Shown: positions 1-7,530, counted from the first letter of the stretch. The stretch: DNA of 11,695 nt from Baffinella frigidus (GCA_026770585.1 MU646603.1:150128-161822); one strand, 5' to 3'. The notes: generated by a model from the sequence alone, not told the origin. Numbers and translations are program-made.

Positions 1-66
1 AACCCTAAACCATCAACCCTAAACCATCAATCATCAACCCTAAACCCAAACCCCACACCCTAAACC
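1..66 (-). repeat. Degenerate telomere-like tract, CCCTAAA orientation
   Basis: The first 66 bases are built of CCCTAAA units mixed with variants such as CCATCAA, CCCAAAC and CCCACAC. CCCTAAA is the C-strand of the plant/algal telomere repeat TTTAGGG. In this orientation it is what a left chromosome end would show on the plus strand. The tract is short and degenerate, so it is more likely subtelomeric or interstitial than an active end. It may continue to the left of the window. Confidence 0.8.
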
Positions 67-115
67 GTTGGCCCTGCGTGCGCTCCTTCTCTCGCCGCAC
101 ATCGCTCGCTTGCGC

Positions 116-239
116 CTACAGGGGTACCTTGCTCATAAGAAACCGCCTCCTCCCCTGGGACCAGCATAGGGCCCTAGGCGTAGGCCTACTGTAGGATCCT
201 AGGGGGTGTCGGTTTCTTTTGAGAGAGGTACCCCTGTAG
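116..239. mobile_element. Foldback MITE-like element, copy 1
   Basis: The 124-bp element has terminal inverted repeats. The left end begins CTACAGGGGTACC and the right end is its exact reverse complement; the match continues through about 30 bp with three mismatches, passing a conserved GCTCATAAGAAACCG-like stretch. The centre is also self-complementary (GTAGGCCTAC, and CCCTAGG facing CCTAGGG), so the whole element can fold back. It has no coding capacity. I see no clear target-site duplication. The size and structure suit a non-autonomous MITE; the family is unknown. Confidence 0.7.
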
Positions 240-295
240 CCCCCCCACCCAAGTGCACCAGCTTGCTCGCAGGCCCCACATGTACCTTCCGGCAT

Positions 296-383
296 TCTGG
301 GGATACAGCCCCGTGTGTAAAGTCACTCCGGGCATCCTACACGGGGCTGCTCGGGTCATCTCACACGGGGCTGTATCCCCAGA
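296..383. repeat. Perfect 22-bp inverted repeat with 44-nt loop
   Basis: Positions 296-317 and 362-383 are exact reverse complements over 22 bp; the right arm includes CACACGGGGCTGTATCCCC. The 44-nt interior holds a third partial copy of the arm (ACACGGGGCTG near 340-350). If transcribed, it would give a long perfect stem. It lacks the termini of the neighbouring foldback elements, so it looks like a separate repeat. Confidence 0.85.
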
Positions 384-498
384 GGCATGGGTGTCAGGAG
401 ATGCTCGAGTCTCCACGTGCGAACACATCGCATGGTGTGTTGGATGTCGCACACGGCTCCTGTTGCGTTTGGTGACGCGAGGTTGCGGCGGGCGGTGT

Positions 499-595
499 GA
501 GCCTCGGTCGGACAGGTGACGAGCCTCGGTCGGACAGGTGACGAGCCTCGGTCGGACAGGTGACGAGCCTCGGTCGGACAGGTGACGAGCCTCGG
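499..595. repeat. Tandem array of an identical 22-bp unit, 4.4 copies
   Basis: The unit GAGCCTCGGTCGGACAGGTG plus AC repeats exactly at 499, 521, 543 and 565, followed by a 9-bp partial copy at 587. There are no mismatches between the full copies, which points to recent expansion. The unit length is not a multiple of three and no gene model covers it, so it is probably a non-coding minisatellite. Confidence 0.95.
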
Positions 596-736
596 CGGTT
601 GACTAATGAACGTATCTTTGACAGTCCGATGGGAGGGGTCGAGACAGATCGCGAGGACTGGCTCCCCAAGGCTGTCGTCCTCCGTCGCGACGGTACGTGG
701 GAGGCCGAGAAGTGATGCGCGCTGCCGTGTGTTGTC

Positions 737-861
737 TGCAGGGGTACCTCGCTCACAAGAAACCGCCACCTCCAATGACCCTGCAGTAGGCCTATGCCTG
801 GGGCCCTATGATAGTCCTAGCTAGGGGGGGGGCGCTTTCTTATGAGCGAGGTACCCCTGTA
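737..861. mobile_element. Foldback MITE-like element, copy 2
   Basis: This is a 125-bp element of the same family as the one at 116-239. The left terminus (737-767) starts TGCAGGGGTACCTCGCTCAC. The right terminus (831-861), read in reverse complement, starts TACAGGGGTACCTCGCTCAT. About 28 of 31 positions agree. The interior holds GCCTATGCCTGGGGCCC and a G-run beside the right terminus. It is the best preserved copy in the window and makes no protein. Confidence 0.75.
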
Positions 862-917
862 CATACAGCGTGGTGGCAAGCCAGTTGGTGTCTGCCTCAG
901 CAACGCTGCTGTACATG

Positions 918-943
918 TACAGGGATGCCTCGCACAAGAACAC
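918..943 (+). mobile_element. Isolated terminus of the foldback family
   Basis: A single end resembling the family terminus (TACAGGGATGCCTCGCACAA) occurs here without a matching right end at the usual 120-125 bp spacing. It overlaps a GTACATGTAC palindrome. It may be a truncated copy, or one end of a composite with the next element. Confidence 0.5.
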
Positions 944-1050
944 CCTTGCTCGAGGGTCGGTCGGTCGTGGTGTTGTTAAATTAACACCGACGGGTTGACT
1001 AAATCTAGCGACGGTTGCCAACCACCCCTTCAGGCTTGCCACGTTTACAT

Positions 1051-1170
1051 GAACAGAAGACCCTCGCGAGTAAGGACGCGCACCGTAGGGTCCTACGGTT
1101 GGGCTAGTCCTAGGAGCATAGGACCACCCTAGGGCAAGTGCGTGTCCTTGTTCGCGAGTAACCCCTGTAC
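1051..1170. mobile_element. Divergent foldback MITE-like element, copy 3
   Basis: About 120 bp with imperfect terminal inverted repeats. The left end contains CTCGCGAGTAAGGACGCGCA. The right end in reverse complement begins GTACAGGGGTTACTCGCGAA and continues CAAGGACACGCA. The interior (GTAGGGTCCTACG, CCTAGG, CCACCCTAGGG) resembles the interior of the copy at 116-239. Terminal sequence and length place it in the same family as an older copy. Confidence 0.6.
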
Positions 1171-1189
1171 AGCTGTACAGCTGTAGGCA

Positions 1190-1224
1190 CACCTGGAGAT
1201 GAGGCACTCCTGCATCTCCAGGTG
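1190..1224. repeat. Hairpin with perfect 12-bp arms
   Basis: CACCTGGAGATG (1190-1201) is exactly inverted at 1213-1224, with an 11-nt loop. Just upstream, 1168-1186 repeats AGCTGTAC-like units. It lies about 130 bp beyond the stop codon of the minus-strand collagen-like gene, so it could sit in that gene's 3' region, but no transcript end can be seen. Confidence 0.7.
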
Positions 1225-1352
1225 CCGCAAGCTCCGTTCACAATCTGTCCAGCCTTCACACTTCACGTGCAATTTAATGAAGTCCCCCCCCCACCATCTT
1301 GAATGACACAGAATCACCGCGGTCTCGCCCGGTGCCCCCAGAAGTGTGAGAG

Positions 1353-2604
1353 TCACTCCTGTTCCGGGGCAGAGCCCCACCAAGCCTGGCCAGGCAGCCC
1401 AGCATCCCCAGGAAAGCCCTGCGGCCCACGATACCCCTTCGGCCCAACCCGCCCCTGCTGCCCCGACCTCCCTGGTTCCCCGTCGATGCCGCGCACCCCC
1501 CGCTGCCCCTGCTCGCCCGCGCGTCCGCGCTTGGGAGATATCTCCTCAATGTCTGGCGAAAGTGTCAGCACGTCCTGCCGCAGTTTCTGCCGGAGGGGGG
1601 GGGGGGGGGTCAGCGATGCTCAACTGGTAGTGTGTGATGTACCTTTCTGTCGGATGATCGCACGGTACAGTGCACGCTCTGATGGGAAGACTCGAACGTG
1701 GGTGCAGGGCAAAATGTGGCTGTCTCTCCAGTGTCGTGCGGCGGCAGGCGTGCTGCTCTTCAGGCTGGGGCGGGCGTACCTGTACAGTGTCATCTTCGTG
1801 CCCCTGTTCTTGCCGCTTGATCCGGTTGATCTCCTCAAGCTCCTGCTCGCGTGGAGAGAGGGTCAGGTCTCACCTTTTCCTGCCCTCTCCACCTCTGTCA
1901 ACAAGCAAGGGGAGAGATTAACTTTCCCATGCAACAAGTGGGTCGAGCTGCCCGGTCAACGCCGTGCAGTGCAGAATGCCGCGTCTCCACACGGCGCGCC
2001 CTGCAACGTGCGCTGGTGAGGCTGGCAGGGGCAGGACCGACTCGAGGAGCTGCTGCGACTGCTGGTTAGCAGCCGACACCTGCTCCCGGAGGCGCTCCAT
2101 GCGCTTGAGCTGCTCCAGCAGGGCCTCCGGCATCTTCCGCGCCACAGGCGCGCCCCATCGCACTTCAGAGCTCCCGGTCTCTGGCACGCCCTCCGGCCCA
2201 GGTTGGCCCGGCGCAGGCTGGGCAAGCGGGCCTGGCAGGTCAACCCACAAAGGCGTCGGCTGTTTGGTCTTCGACCAGTAGCCGAGATCCTCGCGGTACG
2301 GCTCGTTGTTGAACGGCGGCACTTTGTAGAGATGCTTCGAGTCTGTCCAGCCCTGCTCCTCCGTTTTGCGCGACAGCGCCCAGTTGGCCTCGTGCTCCTT
2401 GTTGCGGAACTCCGCCTCGGGCCCGCTGATCCCCGTTGGGTGCCCAAAGGTGACAGTCATCTTCTGCTGCAGATCCCGCGGCGCCCCCCCCCCGAGCCCC
2501 GCCCAGCTCAAATCCGCCTCAAGTACCAGCCCAGCAGCGCACACCAGCGCCACGGTCGCCCCTGCGGCCCACACCGCCCCCCTTCGTCGCGCCTCTTCAG
2601 CCAT
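1353..2604 (-). CDS. Membrane-anchored coiled-coil protein with collagen-like Gly-X-Y tail (3 exons)
   Basis: I do not recognise the family. My model has exons 2604-2080, 1842-1780 and 1586-1353 on the minus strand, giving 273 residues with both introns phase 0. The start is the ATG at 2604, in a CCCCCATGG context. Residues 1-8 are charged and 9-28 are a hydrophobic helix, either a signal anchor or an organelle-import signal. Residues 29-157 are a soluble region, Pro/Gly-rich near its end. From about 158 to 196 a heptad-like Leu/Glu/Lys/Arg stretch suggests a coiled coil that continues cleanly across both splice junctions. Exon 3 gives 16 uninterrupted Gly-X-Y triplets (217-264), starting GRAGEQGQRGVRG, then a nine-residue tail ending in TGA. 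Donors are CAG|GTGTCG and CAG|GTACGC; acceptors are GAGCAG|GAG and CGGCAG|AAA, the last preceded by a C-run. An alternative first donor at 2037 would add residues. Anchor plus coiled coil plus collagen is a type II membrane-collagen layout; trimer formation is inference. Confidence 0.7.
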
Positions 2605-2756
2605 GGGGGTTGATCGAAACCGTAATGTTGATCTGTCACCTTTTGAAGTGACCTCTCAAAAGTGTCCCCGGACCACTTTCATTTTCACGTGCGCCTCACT
2701 ACCCAAGGCACTCTTCATCAGAGGAACGGTTCTGTTCCCATCACCACTCAAGAGAT
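2605..2756. promoter_or_regulatory. Shared intergenic region between divergent genes, with a CACGTG site
   Basis: Only 152 bp separate the start codons of the minus-strand collagen-like gene (2604) and the plus-strand PDX1 gene (2757). It therefore probably holds the 5' UTRs and core promoters of both, unless either gene has an upstream non-coding exon. Visible elements are a CACGTG palindrome (G-box/E-box core) at 2686-2691 and a GTCAC...GTGAC inverted pair near 2636-2652. I see no TATA box. Regulatory function is inferred from position. Confidence 0.5.
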
Positions 2757-5720
2757 ATGGATTCACTCGCGAAGCATGCGGAGGAGGCGATCGGCGCGGG
2801 CGCCGCCAACGCCGCCGACAAGAAGGGCACCTTCGCCGTCAAGGTCCCGCGCCCCTTTCTCCTCCAAAGCCCCGCTCGAAAATCCCGTCGTGCAGTCGAA
2901 AGGTTTCGAGTCGGAGGGTTTCCGAACAGCGTGCGGGTGCCGAAGTCGGCCCTCTGATGGCCTGGGCCGCGAGTCTGTGCCGGGAGCTATCCTTCGGACA
3001 ACCACGTGCTTGGCGTGTGACACCCGCTTTCTGGTTCCCGAACGCCTTGTCGGTCTCAGATCAGTCAGTGGTCGATGTTCTCAGCCAGATTTCGGACGAG
3101 TGCGACTCCGGCGGTGTCCTCTCTGCCAGATCGCGCCAAGAGATGCGCCCTCGTGTTGATGACCTCAACTCAACATGCGGCTGGCGTTGAAGGGGGGCGC
3201 CGCCACCCCGACCACGTCTCGTCATGAACCTGGTGTCATGAAACATAACCTGCCTCAAGAACATGCACGGTTGGAGCGGGGGCTGATGCTGGCCGCGCTC
3301 TTTCTGCCTGCAGGTCGGTCACGCGCAAATGCTCAAGGGTGGCGTCATCATGGACGTCATGAACCCCGAGCAGGCAAGCTTTCTCCCTCCTCCTGCACTT
3401 CCGAGGCCACTTGTTCTCAGCTGCTCTCTGTCCAAGTCCTGGCCTCACTTCTCAACTGCCGGAGGCCAATGCCCCCCCACCTACCATCCCACGTCCTCTC
3501 TGTCACCGCGAGCTCTCCTCCCAACATCTCACCTCGTCTCAAGTTAACGGTTGTGTGTTGTTTGTGCAGGCGATAATCGCGCAGCGCGCGGGAGCATGCG
3601 CGGTGATGGCGCTGGAGCGCATCCCCGCGGACATCCGCGCGGACGGAGGCGTGGCGCGCATGAGCGACCCGGCGATGATCAAGGCCATCATGGCTGCCGT
3701 CACCATCCCCGTCATGGCCAAGGCGCGCATCGGTCACCAGGTCTGCTCCTCTCTGACTACCTTGCGACCCTCCCTCGTGACCACCTTGCGACCCTCTCTC
3801 GCCAACCGCCTCCCCGCCCCTGTCGCGCGCTGCCTCGCATACCTGCCGGCGGTACCGCGTGAAGCGTCTGCCACCGCGAGGGTGTTTTCTCTGCTTTGAT
3901 GTGAAACCCAAAACATTCGCGGCCTCTTGCACCAGAACCTGAGGGCTGGGCTGATGTGAAGAGATGATGCGGGTACATGCGTTGGTCTGGGTTTGCACGA
4001 TGCGAGTTTCTTTGCAGACACGTCAGCTCTCAGGAGCAGAGCGGGGGAGAGGTTGCAGGAATAGCCAGTCGGTGAGGCGATCGTTGGGGTAGGTGTCCGG
4101 TCGTATGAGGAAGGAGGCGGCGTCGGATGTCGGGAGTTGATGGACGCGAGTGGTTATGTTGCGAAGAGGCTGTTTCCCGATAGCGGTGGAGCTATCGGGA
4201 GGCCGTCGCAGGCTCGTTTTTTTCGGAGGGCTAACGAGCTCGATCCGGTTGCTGACGAGATCGGTTTTGAGTGCAGGTGGAGGCGCAGATCCTGGAGGCG
4301 ATCGGCATCGACTACATCGACGAGTCCGAGGTGCTCTCGCCCGCCGACGACGTGCACCACATCAACAAGCACAAGTTCAACGTGCCCTTCGTGAACGGGT
4401 GCCGCAACCTCGGGGAGGCGCTCCGCCGCGTCGCTGAGGGCGCCGCCATGATCCGCACCAAGGTCCCCACTCCTGCCGAATCCGCACCACCCACCCACCC
4501 ACCCGCTCCCTGACGATACCAAGCCACGCAGCCAGCCGCTCCAACACGCCACCCAGACTTCCAGTCTCTCCCTCACAACTGGCACCCAGTCTGCCTACCC
4601 TCACATCTGCAACCCACTCGACCAGCCTGCCTACCGCTTCCGGACAGCAACCAGCCTAGCCTGCCTTACAGCTGGCTGGCTTGTAGCCCCTCCACCCCAG
4701 CCACTTGTCCATCGTAGCAACCAGAAGAGGCACCAAGAAAGGAAGGAAGGGAGGCTGACGACGGCCCCGTGTCGCGCGCAGGGTGAGGCTGGCACCGGCA
4801 ACGTGGTGGAGGCAGTGCGCCACGCCAAGGCTGTCCAGAGCGAGATCCGCCGCCTCCACGCCATGGACGAGGTGCCGCCCCTAACCACGTTCTCTCTCCC
4901 GCACTAGGATGTTGTCATGCCAAGTTGTGTCCCATCCCCCCGCAACACGACGTGCCTCGTCCTCTCTCCCCCAACCTCACGTGCTCTCTCCCACCCTGGC
5001 AGCGCAGCCAGCTCGCACTCCTCGCTGTGCGTGATAGATGCCAGGCAGCGTCGATGCGATCTAGGCGTATGCCTAGCTCAAGGTCATATCTAGGCGTGTC
5101 ACTCGGTGCAGGCAAATCGCTGGGAAGCGTAGATGCGAGCGTTGTTTTGGTTGGTACGGATGTGTCCTCACGGTTAGGAGGGGAGGGAGGGCAACTGCCG
5201 TTTCCAGACGTTTGTAGGGAGTAACGTGTCCACGGGTGTCTCCTCAGAGCAGAACGAGGTGTTGAGGTGTTTCGCGTGTCCTGACGGTTGTATCCTGCGT
5301 CTTCTTGGGACAGGACATGGTGTCGGGGGTTTCCTGTGTCCTGGCGTGTGTCTGACGGTTGTCGTGTGGTTGAAACAGGACGAGCTGTTCGTGTACGCTA
5401 AGGAGATCCAGGCGCCCTACGCCCTCGTGCTCAAGACCAAGGAGCTCGGCCGCCTCCCGGTGGTCAACTTCGCGGCGGGCGGCGTCGCCACCCCCGCCGA
5501 CGCCGCGCTCATGATGCAGCTGGGCATGGACGGCGTGTTCGTCGGCTCCGGCATCTTCAAGTCGGGCGACCCCGAGGCGCGCGCCGCCGCGATCGTCAAG
5601 GCCGTGACCCACTACAACGACGCCAAGATGCTCGCGCAGGTGTCAGAGGGGCTGGGCGAGGCCATGGTGGGCATCAACCCCGGCCCCGGGTTCATCACCT
5701 TCTCGGGCCGCGACTCGTAA
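2757..5720 (+). CDS. PDX1: Pyridoxal 5'-phosphate synthase, synthase subunit PDX1 (6 exons)
   Basis: This (beta/alpha)8-barrel enzyme makes vitamin B6 as pyridoxal 5'-phosphate from ribose 5-phosphate, glyceraldehyde 3-phosphate and ammonia passed from the PDX2 glutaminase; family members form dodecamers. My model joins 2757-2843, 3314-3373, 3570-3740, 4277-4462, 4782-4871 and 5379-5720, giving 311 residues, a normal length. Family hallmarks are GGVIMDV (Asp43), RIPADIR and [18 protein letters not shown] with Schiff-base Lys100, [28 protein letters not shown] with second lysine Lys168, and [18 protein letters not shown] plus [12 protein letters not shown] for phosphate binding. The 68-residue spacing of the two lysines matches the known Lys81/Lys149 pair of Bacillus PdxS. 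Every exon length is a multiple of three, and all five junctions read NAG|G. No transit peptide is evident, so it is probably cytosolic. Oddities are Gln106 where Phe is usual after ARIGH, and a C-terminal tail ([14 protein letters not shown]) unlike the usual one. The ATG at 2757 gives a typical short N-terminus. Confidence 0.96.
3374..3569 (+). other. PDX1 intron 2, a GC-AG intron
   Basis: Exon 2 ends GAG CAG and the intron begins GCAAGC; it ends TTTGTGCAG before GCG ATA ATC. Protein homology fixes both edges (MNPEQ joined to AIIAQRAGA), and no GT lies where a donor could keep that join. CAG|GCAAG is the usual context of the minor GC-AG class handled by the major spliceosome. The other four introns begin GT. 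Confidence 0.85.
3754..3801 (+). repeat. 24-bp tandem duplication in PDX1 intron 3
   Basis: Two adjacent 24-bp copies (3754-3777 and 3778-3801) share the core ACCTTGCGACCCTC and differ at two positions. They lie 13 bp inside the intron donor. It is probably a simple slippage duplication. Confidence 0.85.
4175..4200 (+). repeat. Perfect 10-bp stem-loop in PDX1 intron 3
   Basis: TCCCGATAGC (4175-4184) and GCTATCGGGA (4191-4200) are exact reverse complements around a six-base GGTGGA loop. The stem sits about 76 nt before the intron's acceptor at 4276. In RNA it would be stable and near the branch-point zone; any effect on splicing is inference. Confidence 0.75.
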
Positions 5721-6310
5721 GCGGTTGAGACAGGCAAGAGCTGTCTAGGGGAGCTGCGGGAAACCCAGGCGGACGTGGTGTCTGGGCCTCCGAGGAGCGT
5801 GTGTTGTGTGTAGAGGAGAGCGCAGTTCTCAAGAGTAGGAGCGCCCTTCGGGAAAGCTCGACCCGCGAGGGGCTGCTGCTGCTGTGGAGAGGCGTGAGTG
5901 TGAGAGCCTAAGTATTGAAGTCAACAATTCTCTCAAGTCGTGAGTGGTGCGTGTCTCGGCATGCACACCACAAAACACAGTGTCCGATCCAGCAGCGGTG
6001 CGCTGTGCATGCAGGCTGTGTACAGTGGACTCTGCATCGCTGTTTTGGCAAGCATCTTGCGTACAGGCCCCTCGCCTTGACCCATCGACTTTCCCCTGTC
6101 AATTCACTTCCTCGGGTCTAGCGTGGTGCGTATCTGTGAAAGTCTATCCAAAATAGAAAGCGCCTGCAGTAGAATTATTGAATACACAAGAGAGGCGTTT
6201 ATTACCACCAGCACGGCCGTGATGCATCCCCCCGGAGGCTAGGATGAAACCTAGCGTGGGTTGCGTCCCAAGCTTTGCGTCACGGTGAGGCCTGGGGCAG
6301 GCCTTTCCAC
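5721..6310 (+). other. PDX1 3' flank, no gene recognised
   Basis: This stretch follows the PDX1 stop codon and probably includes its 3' UTR. I see no AATAAA in it, only a short GCTGCTGCTGCTGTGG run near 5870, and small open frames that resemble nothing known. A GGATGAAACC/GGTT-rich patch near 6240 leads into the foldback element. Confidence 0.5.
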
Positions 6311-6311
6311 C

Positions 6312-6427
6312 CGTGTGTCGCTACGCTGGCGCACCCCGCTAGGACCATACAGAAGGCGTATCTATTGCTCTACATGTATGGTGGTCCTTAGGGGGGGGGG
6401 GCGCCTGGTGAGCGAGGTGCTCCTGTA
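6312..6427. mobile_element. Divergent foldback MITE-like element, copy 4
   Basis: The right terminus is clear: read in reverse complement it starts TACAGGAGCACCTCGCTCAC, matching the family at 737-861, and is preceded by an 11-base G-run (6391-6401). The left side is worn (GTGTCGCTACGCTGGCGC). The inner stem CTAGGACCATAC (6339-6350) pairs with GTATGGTGGTCCTTAG (6377-6392). Length and layout match the other copies. It is the only copy found downstream of PDX1. Confidence 0.5.
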
Positions 6428-7000
6428 CTACATGGGGTAGCTCGGGAGGTCTGAATGCCGGGTGCCTCCCGGGAAAAGGTCAACGTCCATGCTGCGGCAG
6501 CAGCGCCTTTACACAGCACCCACCATGCTGTTCTTCCCCGCCGGAACCGCGGAGGGGTCCGAGAGTATCACAGAGCCTGGGGACACGGGAGGATCGGCGA
6601 GTCCACGGGCATGCCAATCTAAGAACGGCACCGGGGGTCCTGAATGTGATCCGAAAGGAGACAAGTTTTTTTTGCAGAACAAGTTCCAGTGTCCGCCTAT
6701 TGGGAGCTCGAAAACCTAAAGGACCTAAAGGACTTCGCCTTCTTGAGCCGTGGTGTTTCCGATATTGTAGGACAAAAGATAGCCCGCTAACCTGCGGCCA
6801 GTTGTGAGCCAGGCTCTCATTGAGAGGTCGTGCCGAATGGTACGGTCATGTCTCTGGCATCGTGCATGCCAACGGTTCTGCACGAAAACATGCTTTTTGC
6901 CATGGTAGGCACGGCACCGTGCTACCCTGGAATTAACAGACCCTCGCCATAGCATGCGAACACCCTCGGCTTAACACAAAACGTGATTGGGTGTGCGAGG
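6428..7000. other. No gene recognised
   Basis: Small open frames exist (the longest is 85 codons at 6462-6719), but they lack recognisable motifs and splice context. Near 6716-6732 CCTAAAGGA occurs twice in tandem. A T8 run occurs at 6666-6673. The region ends at the telomere-like tract. Confidence 0.5.
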
Positions 7001-7398
7001 GGTTCAGGGTACAGGGTTTGGGGTTTGAGGGTTGGGGGTTGGGGTTTGCGGGTTGAGTGGTGAGGGCTGAGGGCTGAGGGTTGAGGGTTGAGGGTTGAGG
7101 GTTGTTGGTTAAGGGGTTTGAGATGTAGGTTCGAGGGTTTCAGGTCTAGGGTCTAGGGTCTAGGGTCTAGGGTCTGGTGTTTGTTTAGGGTTCAGGGTTT
7201 AGGGTCTAGGGTGTAGCGTCTAGTGTTGGTTTAGGGTTCATGGTTTAGGGTTTAGGGTTGAGGGTTGAGGGTTTAGAGTTGCTGGTTGAGGGGTTTGAGG
7301 TCTAGGGGCGAGGGTTTAGGGTTTAGGGTTTAGGGTTTAGGGTTTGGGGTTGGGGGTTTAGGGTTTAGGGTTCAGGGTTTAGGGCTTAGGTTTTAGGG
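7001..7398 (+). repeat. Degenerate telomere-like tract, TTTAGGG orientation
   Basis: About 400 bp of TTTAGGG and near relatives. Local runs of one variant are visible: TGAGGGC/TGAGGGT in six consecutive copies at 7061-7102, TCTAGGG in four at 7145-7172, and TTTAGGG itself most regular at 7316-7340. On the plus strand this is the G-strand orientation of a right-hand chromosome end. Degeneration points to an old or subtelomeric tract rather than a fresh telomerase product. Confidence 0.9.
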
Positions 7399-7401
7399 TT
7401 G

Positions 7402-7492
7402 CCCTAAACCCTGAACCATAAACCATACACCCTAAAACCTAAGCCAGAGGTAACTCGCCCAGAAGGAGGTCAGCCCTAAACCCTAAACCCTA
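7402..7492 (-). repeat. Telomere-like tract in CCCTAAA orientation, meeting the previous tract head to head
   Basis: Immediately after TTTAGGG at 7392-7398 and a three-base TTG spacer, CCCTAAA begins at 7402 and continues as CCCTGAACCATAAACC-type variants. A 34-bp non-telomeric insert separates a second run of CCCTAAA (7473-7492). The G-to-C polarity switch is abrupt and occurs within three bases. Confidence 0.88.
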
Positions 7493-7530
7493 AATTGACA
7501 ACTTGCACCAATTGACAACTTGCACCAATT
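7493..7530 (+). repeat. 17-bp tandem duplication abutting the telomere-like tract
   Basis: AATTGACAACTTGCACC occurs twice without a mismatch (7493-7509, 7510-7526), followed by AATT. It starts at the last CCCTAAA unit, so it marks the boundary between telomere-like and unique sequence. Confidence 0.9.

Noticed and set aside
116-1207. Open frames whose peptides share QGYLAHKK-PPP or MSEVPLQ-like pieces
   Set aside because: These peptides come from translating the ends of the foldback elements. The recurrence is a DNA repeat, not a protein family.
1843-1921. A mini-exon between TTGTTGACAG and GTGAGACC on the minus strand
   Set aside because: The flanking intron would be under 35 nt. Skipping it and using the CAG|GTGTCG donor at 2079 gives one continuous coiled coil in phase.
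1303-2019. Plus-strand open frame of 238 codons
   Set aside because: It lies antisense to the collagen-like gene. Its Pro/Cys-rich content is the shadow of the Gly-X-Y codons, and it crosses that gene's introns.
2366-3190. Plus-strand open frame of 274 codons
   Set aside because: It runs through the antisense of the collagen-like gene, the promoter gap and PDX1 exon and intron in a non-PDX1 frame; there is no domain.
5061-5097. CTAGGC-GTAT-GCCTAG palindrome in PDX1 intron 5 as a further foldback element
   Set aside because: It recalls the CCTAGGCGTAGG core of the copy at 116-239, but the family termini are absent, and six-base arms are too short to exclude chance.
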